Part shown: positions 51,564-60,432 of the stretch, one piece after another | How positions within the stretch are numbered: the stretch's first letter is position 1 | Layout of the letters: each line of letters opens with the position of its first letter | Source: Candidatus Schekmanbacteria bacterium | GTDB taxonomy: Bacteria > CSSED10-310 > JACPHN01 | Assembly: GCA_016188575.1 (NCBI GenBank) | Contig: JACPHN010000269.1 | Span: forward strand, 62,001 to 126,000 | Direction: 5' to 3' | DNA length: 64,000 bases | The notes under the pieces: model-generated | What the model was told of the DNA's origin: nothing | Database searches by the model: none | What the model saw: only the letters and a program-made list of their open reading frames with translations | Position numbers and translations under genes: made by a program

Positions 51564-52526
51564 CTAGTCCGGCGGCATGAGTGAAACGGTAATTGTAGCC
51601 GGCGCCGGCACGACACCCACGAGGTCGGCCGGCAGGCCGGACACGACGGGAGCGATCTGGATGCGGCTACCAATCTCCGCCGTTGCCTTCGAGGCGTCGG
51701 CGACCACGTGCACCGCGTCAGCGCGCAACTGCTGGACGGCACTATACAGCCCCGTCACGCGGACATCTACACGGGACGGTTCGCACGCCGCATTGACCAC
51801 ATTGCCCGCCTTGATGGGGCCCATACACGCCACTGCGACTCCGGTGAAAATCCGTTCCGCCGTCTCCTCCTCGATGCCGATCTCCACATTGACCACGGAG
51901 GGATCAATGCTCGTGATGTTGCTTACATGCAGAAGGAGCGGCAGGCGCTGCTGAAAACCTGACTCCGCATTCGCGATGTCGATCGACTCGGTATTGATCG
52001 TGTCGACTGTCGTCAGGACGCTTGCCGCGCCGCGCACCGTCACGGTGTTGGGAGTGGCGGTGACAGGACCGAGGCGGTAGCCGACTGCGGGACGTCCGAC
52101 GACCCGGGGATGGACGGGAATCTGTCGTTCAACAATTTCTTCAAGTTTCACGTTCAGTCGAGAGGGGCTGACGCCGATTACGCGAACGCCGTTGGGGACA
52201 CGCACGCGGTCGGGCGGGATCTCGAAGATGGTCTCGCCGGGCGTCGCGCTGCTGTCGAGATGAAGGTTAACGTCGAAATCTTGGGGGCTGAGGAGGCGGA
52301 CGACGCGCGGCTGGCCCAGGACGCTGATGGTCAGCGCTGCCACGGACTGATCCACCACCGCAAGGTGCTCCGGGACCCCGTGAATGATGACAGGCACGCG
52401 ATACTTGACCTCGTAGACCTCCTGGCCGATGACGAATGCCCAGAGCAGCAGGGACAACAGTACCGAGCCGCTTTTCAGGCCGAGGTTGTGGAAGATGGCC
52501 TCACGGACTTTCTTTCTTGGCGGCAT
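51564..52526 (-). CDS. YbbR/CdaR-like protein
   Basis: 320 residues with one N-terminal membrane span (about 17-36, LKSGSVLLSLLLWAFVIGQ) and three or four YbbR-type beta repeats outside. Each contains a VPVIIHGVPEHLAVV- or PVHPRVVGRPAVGY-like unit. YbbR (CdaR) proteins bind and tune the diadenylate cyclase CdaA; the gene is directly downstream of cdaA (12 bp), as in Firmicutes and deltaproteobacteria. Length and repeat number are slightly below those of Bacillus CdaR. The C-terminal PAPATITVSLMPPD is normal. In many relatives glmM follows; here the next gene is pdxJ. Confidence 0.88.
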   Translation of the reverse strand: MPPRKKVREAIFHNLGLKSGSVLLSLLLWAFVIGQEVYEVKYRVPVIIHGVPEHLAVVDQSVAALTISVLGQPRVVRLLSPQDFDVNLHLDSSATPGETIFEIPPDRVRVPNGVRVIGVSPSRLNVKLEEIVERQIPVHPRVVGRPAVGYRLGPVTATPNTVTVRGAASVLTTVDTINTESIDIANAESGFQQRLPLLLHVSNITSIDPSVVNVEIGIEEETAERIFTGVAVACMGPIKAGNVVNAACEPSRVDVRVTGLYSAVQQLRADAVHVVADASKATAEIGSRIQIAPVVSGLPADLVGVVPAPATITVSLMPPD

Positions 52527-52538
52527 GGCGATCTCCGG

Positions 52539-53336
52539 CTACTTCTGAACGCGGCCGAGCCCTTCCAGGTAGACCTTGTTCAGGATGCGCCGCAAGGTCT
52601 CCGGAGTCAGATCCCGCACGAGCTGGCCGTTGAGAGCGACGGTGATTCTTCCGGTCTCCTCCGAGACGACGACCACCACCGCATCGGTTTCTTCGGTGAC
52701 GCCGAGCGCGGCGCGGTGTCGGGTGCCGATCGAGGCGCTGAGGTAGGGCCTCTTGGTCAGCGGCAGGAAGCAACCTGCCGCCGCCAGTCGGAGCTCGGAA
52801 ATGATCACGGCGCCGTCATGGAGCGGGCTATCGGTGTGAAAGATGGAGCGTAGGAGACCTGAGGAAACGCGGGCGTCCAGAGGTACGCCCATCTCGCGGA
52901 ACATGCGCAATCCGGTGCGACGCTCGAAGACAATGAGCGCCCCCGTGTAGGTGGCCGCCATCTCCCGAACCGCCTGCACGACTTCCGCGATGAGCTCGGC
53001 GCCACCGGCCGCGGAGGCCCTTTTCCCGAGAAAACCGCCGCGGCCGAACTGCGCGAAGGCGCGGCGGAGCTCCGGCTGGAAAAGGACAATCAGGGCGAGC
53101 ACCCAGATGCTCCAGAAGTTGCGCAGCATCCAGTTCAGGGTGTAGAGCTGGAAGAGATTTGAGATGTGGGAGACGATGAAGAGCATGCCGATGCCGAGGA
53201 GCATCTGCACTGCAAGGGTCCCCTCGATCAACAAGAAGAAGCGATAGAGCAGGAACGCGGTGAGGCCGATATCCACGGTGTCGGCCAGGCGGAAGTTGAA
53301 ATCTCGGAGGCTCCTGAGAAATAGCGACCAGTCCAC
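52539..53336 (-). CDS. cdaA: diadenylate cyclase
   Basis: Makes c-di-AMP from two ATP at the inner membrane. 265 residues: three membrane spans in the first 90 (VDIGLTAFLLYRFFLLIEGT; LAVQMLLGIGMLFIVSHISN; FWSIWVLALIVLFQPELRRA), then the DAC domain with LHDGAVII (DGA, about 174-181) and GTRHRAALGVTEETDAVVVV (RHR, about 208-227). Both catalytic motifs are intact. I place the start at the GTG at 53336, eight bases after the folP stop; the frame is open further, but only inside folP. The neighbour ybbR encodes its regulator. c-di-AMP is best known from Gram-positives, yet cdaA is also regular in deltaproteobacteria. Confidence 0.93.
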   Translation of the reverse strand: MDWSLFLRSLRDFNFRLADTVDIGLTAFLLYRFFLLIEGTLAVQMLLGIGMLFIVSHISNLFQLYTLNWMLRNFWSIWVLALIVLFQPELRRAFAQFGRGGFLGKRASAAGGAELIAEVVQAVREMAATYTGALIVFERRTGLRMFREMGVPLDARVSSGLLRSIFHTDSPLHDGAVIISELRLAAAGCFLPLTKRPYLSASIGTRHRAALGVTEETDAVVVVVSEETGRITVALNGQLVRDLTPETLRRILNKVYLEGLGRVQK

Positions 53337-53343
53337 GTCTCGT

Positions 53344-54645
53344 TCACTCGCCGGGCATGCCGACTGCCATCTGCCACGCCGTACGGGCCGCCCGGCTCGC
53401 CGCGCGGACGTCGTGGACCCTGAGAACATGCGCGCCCGCGAAGACCGCCGCGACGACGGCGGCGAGCGTTCCTTCGAGGCGCTCCTCTGCGGGCAGGTTG
53501 AGCATACGGCCGATGAACGATTTGCGCGACGGGCCAATGATCACGGGGGCGCCGAGCGCCGCCAGCGCTCCGCAGCCGTGAATCAGCGCCACGTTGTCCT
53601 GAGCACGCTTGCCAAATCCGATGCCAGGATCGACAGCCAGGCACTCGCGGGCGACGCCCGCGGCTTCCGCTGCCAGCAGGTACCGCGCCAGAAGCTCGGT
53701 AACCTCGAGCACGACGTCATCGTAGCGGGGCGCCAGTTGCATCGTCCGTGGGGTGCCGGCCATGTGCATGAGCACGGCGCCGGCGCCTTCCCGCGCGACC
53801 ACCGCCGCCATTCGCGGGTCGAGCTGCCAGGCACTGACGTCATTGATGACCTCGGCTCCGAGCTCCAGTGCGAGCGTCGCCACCTCGGCGTCGGAGGTGT
53901 CGATGCTGATCGGGATCGGCAGCGACGGCGCCAGACGCCGCAGCACGGGTGCGAGCCGCGCGCACTGTTCTCGGGCGCTTACGGGTGCGGCGCCCGGTCG
54001 CGTCGATTCCGCTCCGAGGTCCAGGAGATGGGCGCCTTCTTCGCAGAGCTGGGCGGCCCGTTCCGCCGCGGCGCCGGGGTCCAGGTAGCGGCCGCCGTCA
54101 TAGAACGAGTCCGGTGTGACGTTCAGGATGCCCATGATGAGCGGTCCCACGGCGGTGGAGAGCGAGCGCGTTCTGAGCTTCCAGACGAGCGCGGGCTGGC
54201 GGCGGAGCGACGCGTCGGCACGCGCCAGACAGTCGGCCAGCGCGGCAGTTGGTTCGGAGTGTCTGCGCCAGGCCTCGAGCAAGTGGGGGAGCCGCTCCGG
54301 TGGCCAGAATACAGCGACGCCGGGCCTTCCCAGGTGGTCGCACGCAGCCAGCACGCGGTGCCGCGGATCGCGCTCCGGAGGAAGTGCGTTCAAAGCGCTC
54401 GCCAAGAGCTCGGAGGCGCGAGACGACGCCGCCGGCAAGACTGCCAGAAACCAGCCAATGGGCGGAGATTCGACTGCGCCGCTCCACCGGGCGCCGCTTG
54501 CGGCCAGCCCGCCCGACGTCGCCACGCAGGCACCCACAACGCTATCTATCGGCGCCCCCTCGGACCGCGCCCGGGCAGCGATCGATGCCAGCAACCGCGA
54601 AGGCGCCGTGAGCGGGTGAGGGACGAGCTGCGGGCGAGCGTCCAC
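53344..54645 (-). CDS. folP: dihydropteroate synthase with a long N-terminal extension
   Basis: Joins p-aminobenzoate to pterin pyrophosphate in folate synthesis. The canonical DHPS barrel occupies about 165-430: IMGILNVTPDSFYDGGRY (about 169-186), LLDLGAESTRPGAAPVS (about 207-223), PISIDTSDAEVA, EVINDVSAWQLD and GIGFGKRAQDN; SRKSFIG comes near the end. All substrate motifs are intact. The first 165 residues are extra: they are Ala/Arg-rich with a possible fold near LAACDHLGRPGVAVFWPPERLPHL and no similarity I recognise. Typical enzymes are about 280 residues, so 433 is unusual. A GTG at 54645 starts it, six bases after ftsH. Part of the ftsH-folP-cdaA-ybbR-pdxJ operon. Confidence 0.92.
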   Translation of the reverse strand: MDARPQLVPHPLTAPSRLLASIAARARSEGAPIDSVVGACVATSGGLAASGARWSGAVESPPIGWFLAVLPAASSRASELLASALNALPPERDPRHRVLAACDHLGRPGVAVFWPPERLPHLLEAWRRHSEPTAALADCLARADASLRRQPALVWKLRTRSLSTAVGPLIMGILNVTPDSFYDGGRYLDPGAAAERAAQLCEEGAHLLDLGAESTRPGAAPVSAREQCARLAPVLRRLAPSLPIPISIDTSDAEVATLALELGAEVINDVSAWQLDPRMAAVVAREGAGAVLMHMAGTPRTMQLAPRYDDVVLEVTELLARYLLAAEAAGVARECLAVDPGIGFGKRAQDNVALIHGCGALAALGAPVIIGPSRKSFIGRMLNLPAEERLEGTLAAVVAAVFAGAHVLRVHDVRAASRAARTAWQMAVGMPGE

Positions 54646-54650
54646 AAGCG

Positions 54651-56504
54651 TCAGTGGGATCCGAGTGGGGATTCGAGGGCGAGCCGCGCCGATTGCGGTT
54701 CGGGCAAGGCCACCACCGACATGCCGATCAGAGTCCGAATGGCCTCGGCGTCCAGGGCTTCGCGCTCCAGCAATGCCGCCGCCATGGCGTGCAACCGTTC
54801 GAGATTCTCCAGGAGCACCGCCTTGGCGCGCTCGTAGCTGTCAACCACGATGCCGCGGACCTCCTTGTCGATGTGGATGGCCGTTTCCTCGCTGTAGTCC
54901 TGGTGTTGCGCAATCTCGCGACCCAGGAAGATTTGCTCCTCACGCCTGCCGAAAGCGAGCGGACCCATGGCTTCGCTCATCCCCCACTTGCAGACCATGC
55001 GTCGCGCCAGCTCCGTAGCCTTGTCGATGTCGTCCTCAGGGCCCGTGGTATGCTCCTTGAAGACGATTTTTTCGGCCGCAATGCCACCCATCAGCATGGA
55101 AATGCGGTCCAGCAGGTATTCTCGTGAATAGCTGTGGCGCTCGTCGATGGGCAGAGTCTGCGTCAGGCCGAGGGCGCGGCCGCGGGGAATGATCGTAACT
55201 TTGTGAATGGGGTCACATTCAGGCAGGAGAACGGCGAGCAGCGCGTGCCCGGCCTCGTGGTACGCGGTCATGCGCCGTTCCTTTTCGGACAGGATCACGC
55301 TGCGGCGCTCCGCCCCCATGAGCACCTTGTCCTTGGCCGAGTCGAAATGCTCCATGTAGACCTTGTCACAGTTCTCGCGGGCGGCGAGCAGCGCCGCTTC
55401 GTTGACCATATTGGCGAGGTCGGCGCCGGTAAAGCCGGGAGTCGCGCGCGCCAGAATGGAAAGATCGACATCGTCGCTCAGCGGCACCTTGCGCGTGTGC
55501 ACTGCGAGTATTCCTTCGCGGCCTTTGACGTTGGGGCGGTCCACGACTACCTGCCGATCGAAGCGACCGGGGCGGAGCAAGGCGGGGTCAAGTACGTCCG
55601 GGCGATTGGTCGCCGAGATCAGGATGACCCCCTCGTTTCCCTCGAAGCCGTCCATCTCCACGAGCAACTGGTTGAGCGTCTGCTCGCGTTCGTCGTGGCC
55701 ACCGCCAAGGCCGGCCCCGCGATGGCGGCCGACCGCGTCGATTTCATCCATGAAAATGAGGCAGGGTGCGTTCTTCTTACCCTGCTCGAAGAGGTCGCGA
55801 ACTCGGGAGGCGCCGACGCCGACAAACATCTCCACAAAATCCGATCCGGATATGCTGAAGAACGGCACGTCGGCCTCACCGGCGATCGCGCGTGCCAGGA
55901 GCGTCTTGCCGGTGCCCGGAGGGCCGACCAACAGCACGCCCTTGGGAATTCGCCCTCCAAGTCGACCGAACTTTTCGGGGTCACGCAGAAACTCAACAAT
56001 CTCCTGAAGCTCCGCCAGCGCCTCGTCGACGCCAGCGACATCATCGAAGGTGACCTTTTTCTGGTCGCCCGTCGTGAGCTTGGCGCGAGCCTTGCCGAAG
56101 GAAATAGCCTTGCTGCCGCCGGACTGCATCTGGCGCATGAAGAAAATCCAAACGCCGATAAACAGCAGGATGGGAAACCAGCCGATCAAGATCGACAGCC
56201 AGATGCTCTCGCGCTCTTCCTTGACCTCGATGTCCAGCCCTTCTTTCTCGCGCAGGACTTTCAGGAGCTCGGAGTCTTCGGGTGCGATGGTGGTACGAAA
56301 ATGGTTGCCGTCGATCGTCTCGCCCTCGACTGTTTGCCCGATGATGCTGATGCTCTTGAGCTGATTGTCCGTCGCGTGGCGAAAGAACTCGCTATATTTC
56401 CATTCCTCCCGTTCGACGGCGCCGCGCTGGTGCGCCGTGTAGAAAAGCACCAGCAGCAGCACCATGGCTCCCCAAACGAGTGGAGACTTAAACCTTTGGC
56501 TCAA
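54651..56504 (-). CDS. ftsH: ATP-dependent zinc metalloprotease FtsH
   Basis: Membrane-anchored AAA+ protease that degrades misfolded and regulatory membrane proteins. 617 residues: membrane span 1 (about 8-22), periplasmic loop, span 2 (about 102-124, [20 protein letters not shown]). The AAA+ domain has Walker A GPPGTGKT (194-201) and Walker B in [12 protein letters not shown] (about 249-260), with the arginine-finger region [17 protein letters not shown] (about 298-314). The zinc protease site is HEAGH (416-420). All motifs are intact and the length is normal. The stop is five bases before the folP start. The 127-bp gap to tilS may hold a promoter, but I could not identify one. Confidence 0.97.
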   Translation of the reverse strand: MSQRFKSPLVWGAMVLLLVLFYTAHQRGAVEREEWKYSEFFRHATDNQLKSISIIGQTVEGETIDGNHFRTTIAPEDSELLKVLREKEGLDIEVKEERESIWLSILIGWFPILLFIGVWIFFMRQMQSGGSKAISFGKARAKLTTGDQKKVTFDDVAGVDEALAELQEIVEFLRDPEKFGRLGGRIPKGVLLVGPPGTGKTLLARAIAGEADVPFFSISGSDFVEMFVGVGASRVRDLFEQGKKNAPCLIFMDEIDAVGRHRGAGLGGGHDEREQTLNQLLVEMDGFEGNEGVILISATNRPDVLDPALLRPGRFDRQVVVDRPNVKGREGILAVHTRKVPLSDDVDLSILARATPGFTGADLANMVNEAALLAARENCDKVYMEHFDSAKDKVLMGAERRSVILSEKERRMTAYHEAGHALLAVLLPECDPIHKVTIIPRGRALGLTQTLPIDERHSYSREYLLDRISMLMGGIAAEKIVFKEHTTGPEDDIDKATELARRMVCKWGMSEAMGPLAFGRREEQIFLGREIAQHQDYSEETAIHIDKEVRGIVVDSYERAKAVLLENLERLHAMAAALLEREALDAEAIRTLIGMSVVALPEPQSARLALESPLGSH

Positions 56505-56631
56505 CTTTTCATCCTCGAATTTGCGTTGTCGAAGTCATGCCAGAAGCGTACCAGTGGCACTATTCCAAATGATACGCGAAAAAACGGCGCGATGCAACCT
56601 GTGCACCACCGCCCGAGGCGGGACGAGCGGT

Positions 56632-58188
56632 TCACACGCGAGGGGTGATCGACGCAACGGCAATCGCTTTCGTGTGCGGCTTGACGCGTGCAGCTTCCGC
56701 CAGAACCAGGCCCGGAACCCAGAGGACCGTCTGTCCAATCGCCATGACCGCGACGCGCGTACGCAAGTTTTCCGGCACCCTTGTCTCGATAAACAACCGC
56801 GAGAGCCGCCGAGCTCCCGGTGCGCCGAAGGGATGGATACGGTCACCCGGTTGTTTGCGCCGCAAGGCAACGGCGGCGCCAGCGAAGACATCGACATCGA
56901 GATAGACTTGCCACGGCGCCTGGCGTCTTGCGAGCTCCGGAGAGAAATCCGCTGCCGGCCTGACCTCGATCACGACGTCCCAGGGCGCGGTGTCGCGGGC
57001 CGCGCCGGTGACGGCTGGCGGCGGCGTTGCCGCCAGCACCGCGCCCGCGGGGAGCGCCAGGCGGCAAGGGGGGAGAACGGTGATCACGGCCGCTCCTGCT
57101 CCCCCTCCTTCTGCGCCGGGCGGAGCCGCCTCCGAGGCCGCGCGGCGGGCGACGGTGAAAAGCTTTCCGGAGCGGTGCGCCGACCCTCCACCGGAAAGGT
57201 CGAAGCGGCGGGTGCGGCACGATTGACGCGACACCGCCTCATCCAGTGCGAGCACATCGCGGGATGCCGGCGATACTTCAAGTTCTTCCTCAACTATTCG
57301 GGCCACAACGCGCCGCCGAATTGCCGGAGGTAGGGCTCGGAGCGCGGCGCACTCGAAGGTGATTCCGCCGGCTCCGTGCCGTTCGCCGCAAAGGGCGTCT
57401 CGCGCCTGTCGCGCCTGCTCGTCAAGCACCGTATCCTCATCGCGCAGCAGCGTCCCCAGCCGGCACAAGTGCTCCACGACGCGCGGATTCCTACCCGTCA
57501 ACACGGGCATTACGACCGTTCTGAGCCAACCGCGGGCGTAGCGCGGGTCGCCGTTGCTCTCGTCGCGCTGAAAGGACTGGCCGAGCCGTTGCAGCGCACA
57601 GAGGATTTCGCGTTTGCGGACCGGCAACATGGGCCGCAATACCGTGCCGGCCACGGGGTGCATCCCACCCAGGCCGCGTGTCCCACCGCGCAGCAAAACG
57701 CGCATCAGAATCGTCTCGGCCTGGTCGTCGGCGGTATGGGCGAGCACCAGCCAGCCGGCGCCGACCTCGGCCACGACGCGCGCCAGCGCGCGCTGCCGCG
57801 CCCGGCGCCAGCGATCCTCGCTGCCGCCTTCGCGCCCGGCCGCGGCGATCTCCGCGCTGACGTCCACGACGCGCAGCTCCAAACCCAGGCGCGCGGCGAG
57901 GTCCCGGCAGAACCGCTCGTCCGCAGCCGACCCCACGGGGCGCACACCGTGAACGACGTGAGCGGCGGTGAGCTGTAGTCCCGGCCACGGGTCGGCGAAA
58001 CCCTCGCCACGTGCCAGGCGCACTGCCGCACAAGCCAGCAGCACCGAGTCCGGACCTCCGGACAGTCCGACCACAGCATGGAAATCGCCGCCAGCGGCCG
58101 CAGCGCGAAACTGCGCTGCAACCAGGCGTTCGATGCGAACCAGGCACCCGCAACGCCGGTCATGAGGGGCGCTCGGCGCCATCGCCAT
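56632..58188 (-). CDS. tilS: tRNA(Ile)-lysidine synthetase
   Basis: Attaches lysine to C34 of tRNA-Ile(CAU) so that it reads AUA. 518 residues: an N-terminal PP-ATPase with the P-loop VVGLSGGPDSVLLA (about 39-52), HVVHGVRPVGSAADERFCRD (about 76-95), AHTADDQAETILMRVLLRGGTRGLGGM (about 149-175, two blocks) and RPMLPVRKREI. The central substrate-binding domain and a C-terminal TilS domain (RKQPGDRIHPFGAPGARRLS, FIETRVP, VLWVPGLVLAEAARV) follow. The inserted Ala/Gly-rich stretch near 355-375 is long. Start at 58188 or the ATG six bases later, which has better spacing from GGAGG. The STAS gene ends 17 bp before it. Confidence 0.95.
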   Translation of the reverse strand: MAMAPSAPHDRRCGCLVRIERLVAAQFRAAAAGGDFHAVVGLSGGPDSVLLACAAVRLARGEGFADPWPGLQLTAAHVVHGVRPVGSAADERFCRDLAARLGLELRVVDVSAEIAAAGREGGSEDRWRRARQRALARVVAEVGAGWLVLAHTADDQAETILMRVLLRGGTRGLGGMHPVAGTVLRPMLPVRKREILCALQRLGQSFQRDESNGDPRYARGWLRTVVMPVLTGRNPRVVEHLCRLGTLLRDEDTVLDEQARQARDALCGERHGAGGITFECAALRALPPAIRRRVVARIVEEELEVSPASRDVLALDEAVSRQSCRTRRFDLSGGGSAHRSGKLFTVARRAASEAAPPGAEGGGAGAAVITVLPPCRLALPAGAVLAATPPPAVTGAARDTAPWDVVIEVRPAADFSPELARRQAPWQVYLDVDVFAGAAVALRRKQPGDRIHPFGAPGARRLSRLFIETRVPENLRTRVAVMAIGQTVLWVPGLVLAEAARVKPHTKAIAVASITPRV

Positions 58189-58205
58189 CGCCTCCGGCGA
58201 GGCGG

Positions 58206-58553
58206 TTACCGAAACTCTTTCAGGGCTTCGTCCTCTGATTCGTGGACGGTCCCGTACTCGGTCAGGCCGATCATCTTGAAGAGCTTCTCGTTCATCCGCG
58301 ACAGATTCGAGTACTTGACCACGGCGCTACTCTTGGTGGCCTGTTCGATAAGCTCGAGGATCCCCGCGATTCCCATTGAGTTGATCTTCTTGACACCGGA
58401 GAAATTCAGCAGAATCTTCCTTCCTCCCTTGGCCAGGATATCGTGGAATGTCGGCACCATGGACTGGCGTGCTTCGAAATCAATATATCCGTTCGGGTAC
58501 AGCACGGATACATCGTCCTTCTGTTGGATCTCAATCGAAAAATCGGCAGCCAT
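58206..58553 (-). CDS. STAS-domain anti-sigma-factor antagonist
   Basis: 115-residue single STAS domain of the RsbV/SpoIIAA type. The phospho-acceptor is the Ser in KINSMGIAGI (about residue 59), within the family motif; NGYIDFEARQSM and VVKYSNLSRMNEKLFKMIGL are the usual flanks. When unphosphorylated it should bind the RsbW-like kinase encoded directly upstream (16 bp) and release that kinase's partner. The gene is less GC-rich than the operon genes that follow. No sigma factor or SpoIIE phosphatase is nearby, so the output may be elsewhere or not a sigma factor. Confidence 0.9.
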   Translation of the reverse strand: MAADFSIEIQQKDDVSVLYPNGYIDFEARQSMVPTFHDILAKGGRKILLNFSGVKKINSMGIAGILELIEQATKSSAVVKYSNLSRMNEKLFKMIGLTEYGTVHESEDEALKEFR

Positions 58554-58569
58554 TTCTCTTGCAGCCCCC

Positions 58570-58995
58570 CTATTGTTGATCGGCGGTGGACTTGTATTTT
58601 TTCATCTCCACCTTTGTCCCAGATGGTTCTGCCTGAGAAATCTGGATCTCGTCCATGAGCTGCTCGATCAGCATCAGCCCCCAGCCTCTCTTGTATTCGC
58701 TATTGAGCTTGCTGCTTATTGTCGGATTGTGATCCACTTCCTCAGGACTAAATCCCTCGCCCTTATCTTCCACGGAGATCTGCAAGAAATTCTCCGTTGC
58801 CGTGAAGGTCACCGTGAAATAGTCATTGAAGCACTTGCTATACTCGATAGCGTTTATGCACGCCTCGCCGAGAGCGGTTTCTATTTCTTCGATTTCCTCT
58901 TCGCTGAAACCCGATAGCTCGGCGACCTGTCGTGCGACGGCCTCCGCAACAAGCTCATTCTTGAAGACGGTCGGCAGCTCGACGCGAATCGACAT
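58570..58995 (-). CDS. RsbW-like ATP-binding anti-sigma factor kinase
   Basis: 141-residue GHKL ATPase without a HisKA domain. The N-box is LGEACINAIEYS (about 50-61), the G1 box VEDKGEGFSPEEVDHN (about 79-94) and G2 RGWGLMLIEQLMDEI (about 108-122). Such proteins phosphorylate their STAS antagonist and sequester a sigma factor or other partner. I start it at the ATG at 58995 (MSIRVELP, with AAAGAGAT upstream); an upstream ATG at 59022 is less likely. It begins the minus-strand operon that continues into tilS and ftsH. Codons are clearly less GC-rich than those of the genes around it, as in the STAS partner, suggesting a shared and perhaps acquired origin. Confidence 0.88.
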   Translation of the reverse strand: MSIRVELPTVFKNELVAEAVARQVAELSGFSEEEIEEIETALGEACINAIEYSKCFNDYFTVTFTATENFLQISVEDKGEGFSPEEVDHNPTISSKLNSEYKRGWGLMLIEQLMDEIQISQAEPSGTKVEMKKYKSTADQQ

Positions 58996-59127
58996 ATCTC
59001 TTTCGGTCCAGGTGTCACCCATCGGTACGTGAATCCTCGGGGAAAATGTGCCGAATCTGGCAATGCGATGGCTGTTGACCTTCGATACTAGGTCCGCAGG
59101 GTGATGTCGTCAACCCTTCGCGTGGTC

Positions 59128-59180
59128 CTGAATCCACCGCGCATTCACCCTCGGCACGACCGTGCCCCTCCGCCCCTCCT
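59128..59180 (-). repeat. dispersed palindromic repeat, copy G (partial)
   Basis: Begins with the terminal repeat CTGAATCCACCGC (59128-59140), then CCCTCGGCACGACCGTGCCCC and CTCCGCCCCTCC, matching the reverse-oriented end of the element up to the central hairpin, where it stops. Its inner edge (59180) coincides with the last recognisable codon of the ABC ATPase remnant, so the repeat appears to have replaced the ATPase 3' end. Confidence 0.65.
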
Positions 59181-59364
59181 TGCAGCGCCTCGGACGCCGA
59201 GTCGAGGTTGCCGGTCGGCTCGTCCAGCAGCAGGATGCGGGGCTCGTTGGCGAGCGCGCGCGCCACCGCGACCCGCTGCTGCTGCCCACCGGAGAGCGCC
59301 GCGGGCAGCAAGGTCGCCCGGTCCGCCAAGCCGACCGAAGCGAGCAGCGCCAGGGCGCGGGCGT
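59180..59364 (-). pseudogene. ABC transporter ATPase remnant (LolD/MacB type)
   Basis: The frame reads [20 protein letters not shown], then [19 protein letters not shown] (signature motif), [20 protein letters not shown] (Walker B and D-loop) and stops making sense exactly where repeat copy G begins. The Walker A half, about 120 residues, is missing on the other side, where the permease remnant is joined directly. About 60 of some 230 codons survive, with no start codon or ribosome site. It cannot make a working ATPase. Confidence 0.8.
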
Positions 59365-59365
59365 G

Positions 59366-59867
59366 TTACCGGTCGTGCCCGTTGCCACCCAACCAGAGCG
59401 CCAGACCGATGGACAGACCGAGTGTCCACAGCAGACTGCGACCGTCGACGGCAGGCATCGGCGACTGCCGCAGCGCCGCGGTGAGGGGGTTGTCGGTCAG
59501 ATAGGGACCAAGCACTGCCGCGCCAGCCACGCCGATCAGAGCCCCAAGAGCTCCGCCACGCGCGCCATACGATCCCGACTCCAACAGGAACGCCGCGAAC
59601 AGGGTGCGCCGCGTGCTCCCCACGGCCTGCAGGATGCCGATCTCTCGGCGTCGCTCGTGGACGGCAGCAAGCAACGTGTTGACGATACCGAACGCCGCCG
59701 CGACTACCCCCACGGCCGCCACCGCCTGCATGGCGGCGCTCACCGTGCCGACGATGGCCAGGATTGAGGCGAGGAGTTGCTTGGCCGATCGCCACACGGC
59801 CACGGGTGAAGACGAACCGCCCCTTGCGGCGCAGCAGGTTCCGCCAGACCCGTTTCCCGAGGTTCAT
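59366..59867 (-). pseudogene. internally deleted FtsX/MacB-type ABC permease
   Basis: A start at 59867 (MNLGKRVWRNLLRRKGRF) gives the conserved N-terminus of an FtsX-like permease. After about 25 codons the frame changes, and the sequence resumes in the C-terminal domain: [77 protein letters not shown]. The first membrane span, the large periplasmic domain (roughly 200-250 residues) and the last few residues are lost. The tail ends [13 protein letters not shown], where relatives continue into the membrane exit. The gene lies ten bases after the small membrane-anchored gene, so an original operon arsR-anchor-permease-ATPase is likely, now broken by at least two deletions. Confidence 0.8.
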
Positions 59868-59877
59868 CCACGCCTCG

Positions 59878-60381
59878 CTATTTGATGGAGCCGAGGTTCT
59901 CGATGCTGTCCGCTTCCAGGTACACGAGGCTCTCCCCCGCCACGATCTTGCCGCGGACGTGCAGCTCATCCCACGGCTCGGGCAACGGCGCGGTGGTCTT
60001 GACCGACAGCGTCTTTTTGGCACAGTGAAGCTCCCGGCACATCCGCGCTTCGCGGGTGTCGATCATGGCGAACGTGCCGGGATACTTCTGCGGTACAAAT
60101 GCCATGACGCCTCGCACGTGGATGGTGCCCTGGAAGCCTTTCGGGTCGGTGGCGACGTCGTCGACGTGCAGCGCGTCATCGGGCTGCGAAGGGGAACCAC
60201 CGCCGAGAAATGCAGGCAGGTCTGGAAGGTGCCCATCTCCGATTGCCAGGAGCACACCTAGGACGAGCGCCGCACGAGCGGCGGCAACGATTGCGATGGC
60301 CGGCGCCCACCGCCGGCGCCTGCGGGTCGCCCCTCCGGAGACACTTTGCTGGGGATCATTGTCCCGACTCGTCACGGTCAT
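59878..60381 (-). CDS. membrane-anchored OB-like hypothetical protein of the decayed ABC operon
   Basis: 167 residues. One hydrophobic segment (about 26-50, APAIAIVAAARAALVLGVLLAIG) anchors it; the rest is periplasmic. The domain (about 75-165) reads DDVATDPKGFQGTIHVRGVM, FVPQKYPGTFAMIDTREARM, CRELHCAKKTLSVKT, ELHVRGKIVAGESLVYLEAD. This is an OB-fold-like strand order, with two Cys six residues apart (CRELHC) that could bind a metal or heme group. I know no family name. AGGAG precedes the ATG at 60381. It follows the ArsR gene by about 50 bp and, unlike the permease and ATPase beyond it, is intact. It may have been the periplasmic partner of that exporter. Confidence 0.65.
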   Translation of the reverse strand: MTVTSRDNDPQQSVSGGATRRRRRWAPAIAIVAAARAALVLGVLLAIGDGHLPDLPAFLGGGSPSQPDDALHVDDVATDPKGFQGTIHVRGVMAFVPQKYPGTFAMIDTREARMCRELHCAKKTLSVKTTAPLPEPWDELHVRGKIVAGESLVYLEADSIENLGSIK

Positions 60382-60432
60382 GAACCACAGCTCCTTTGCA
60401 CATTGGAGACGCAAAAAACGCCGTTGCCGCAC

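Noticed and set aside
55134-56648. 504-codon frame antisense to ftsH
   Set aside because: Mirror of the conserved ftsH reading frame; no independent evidence.
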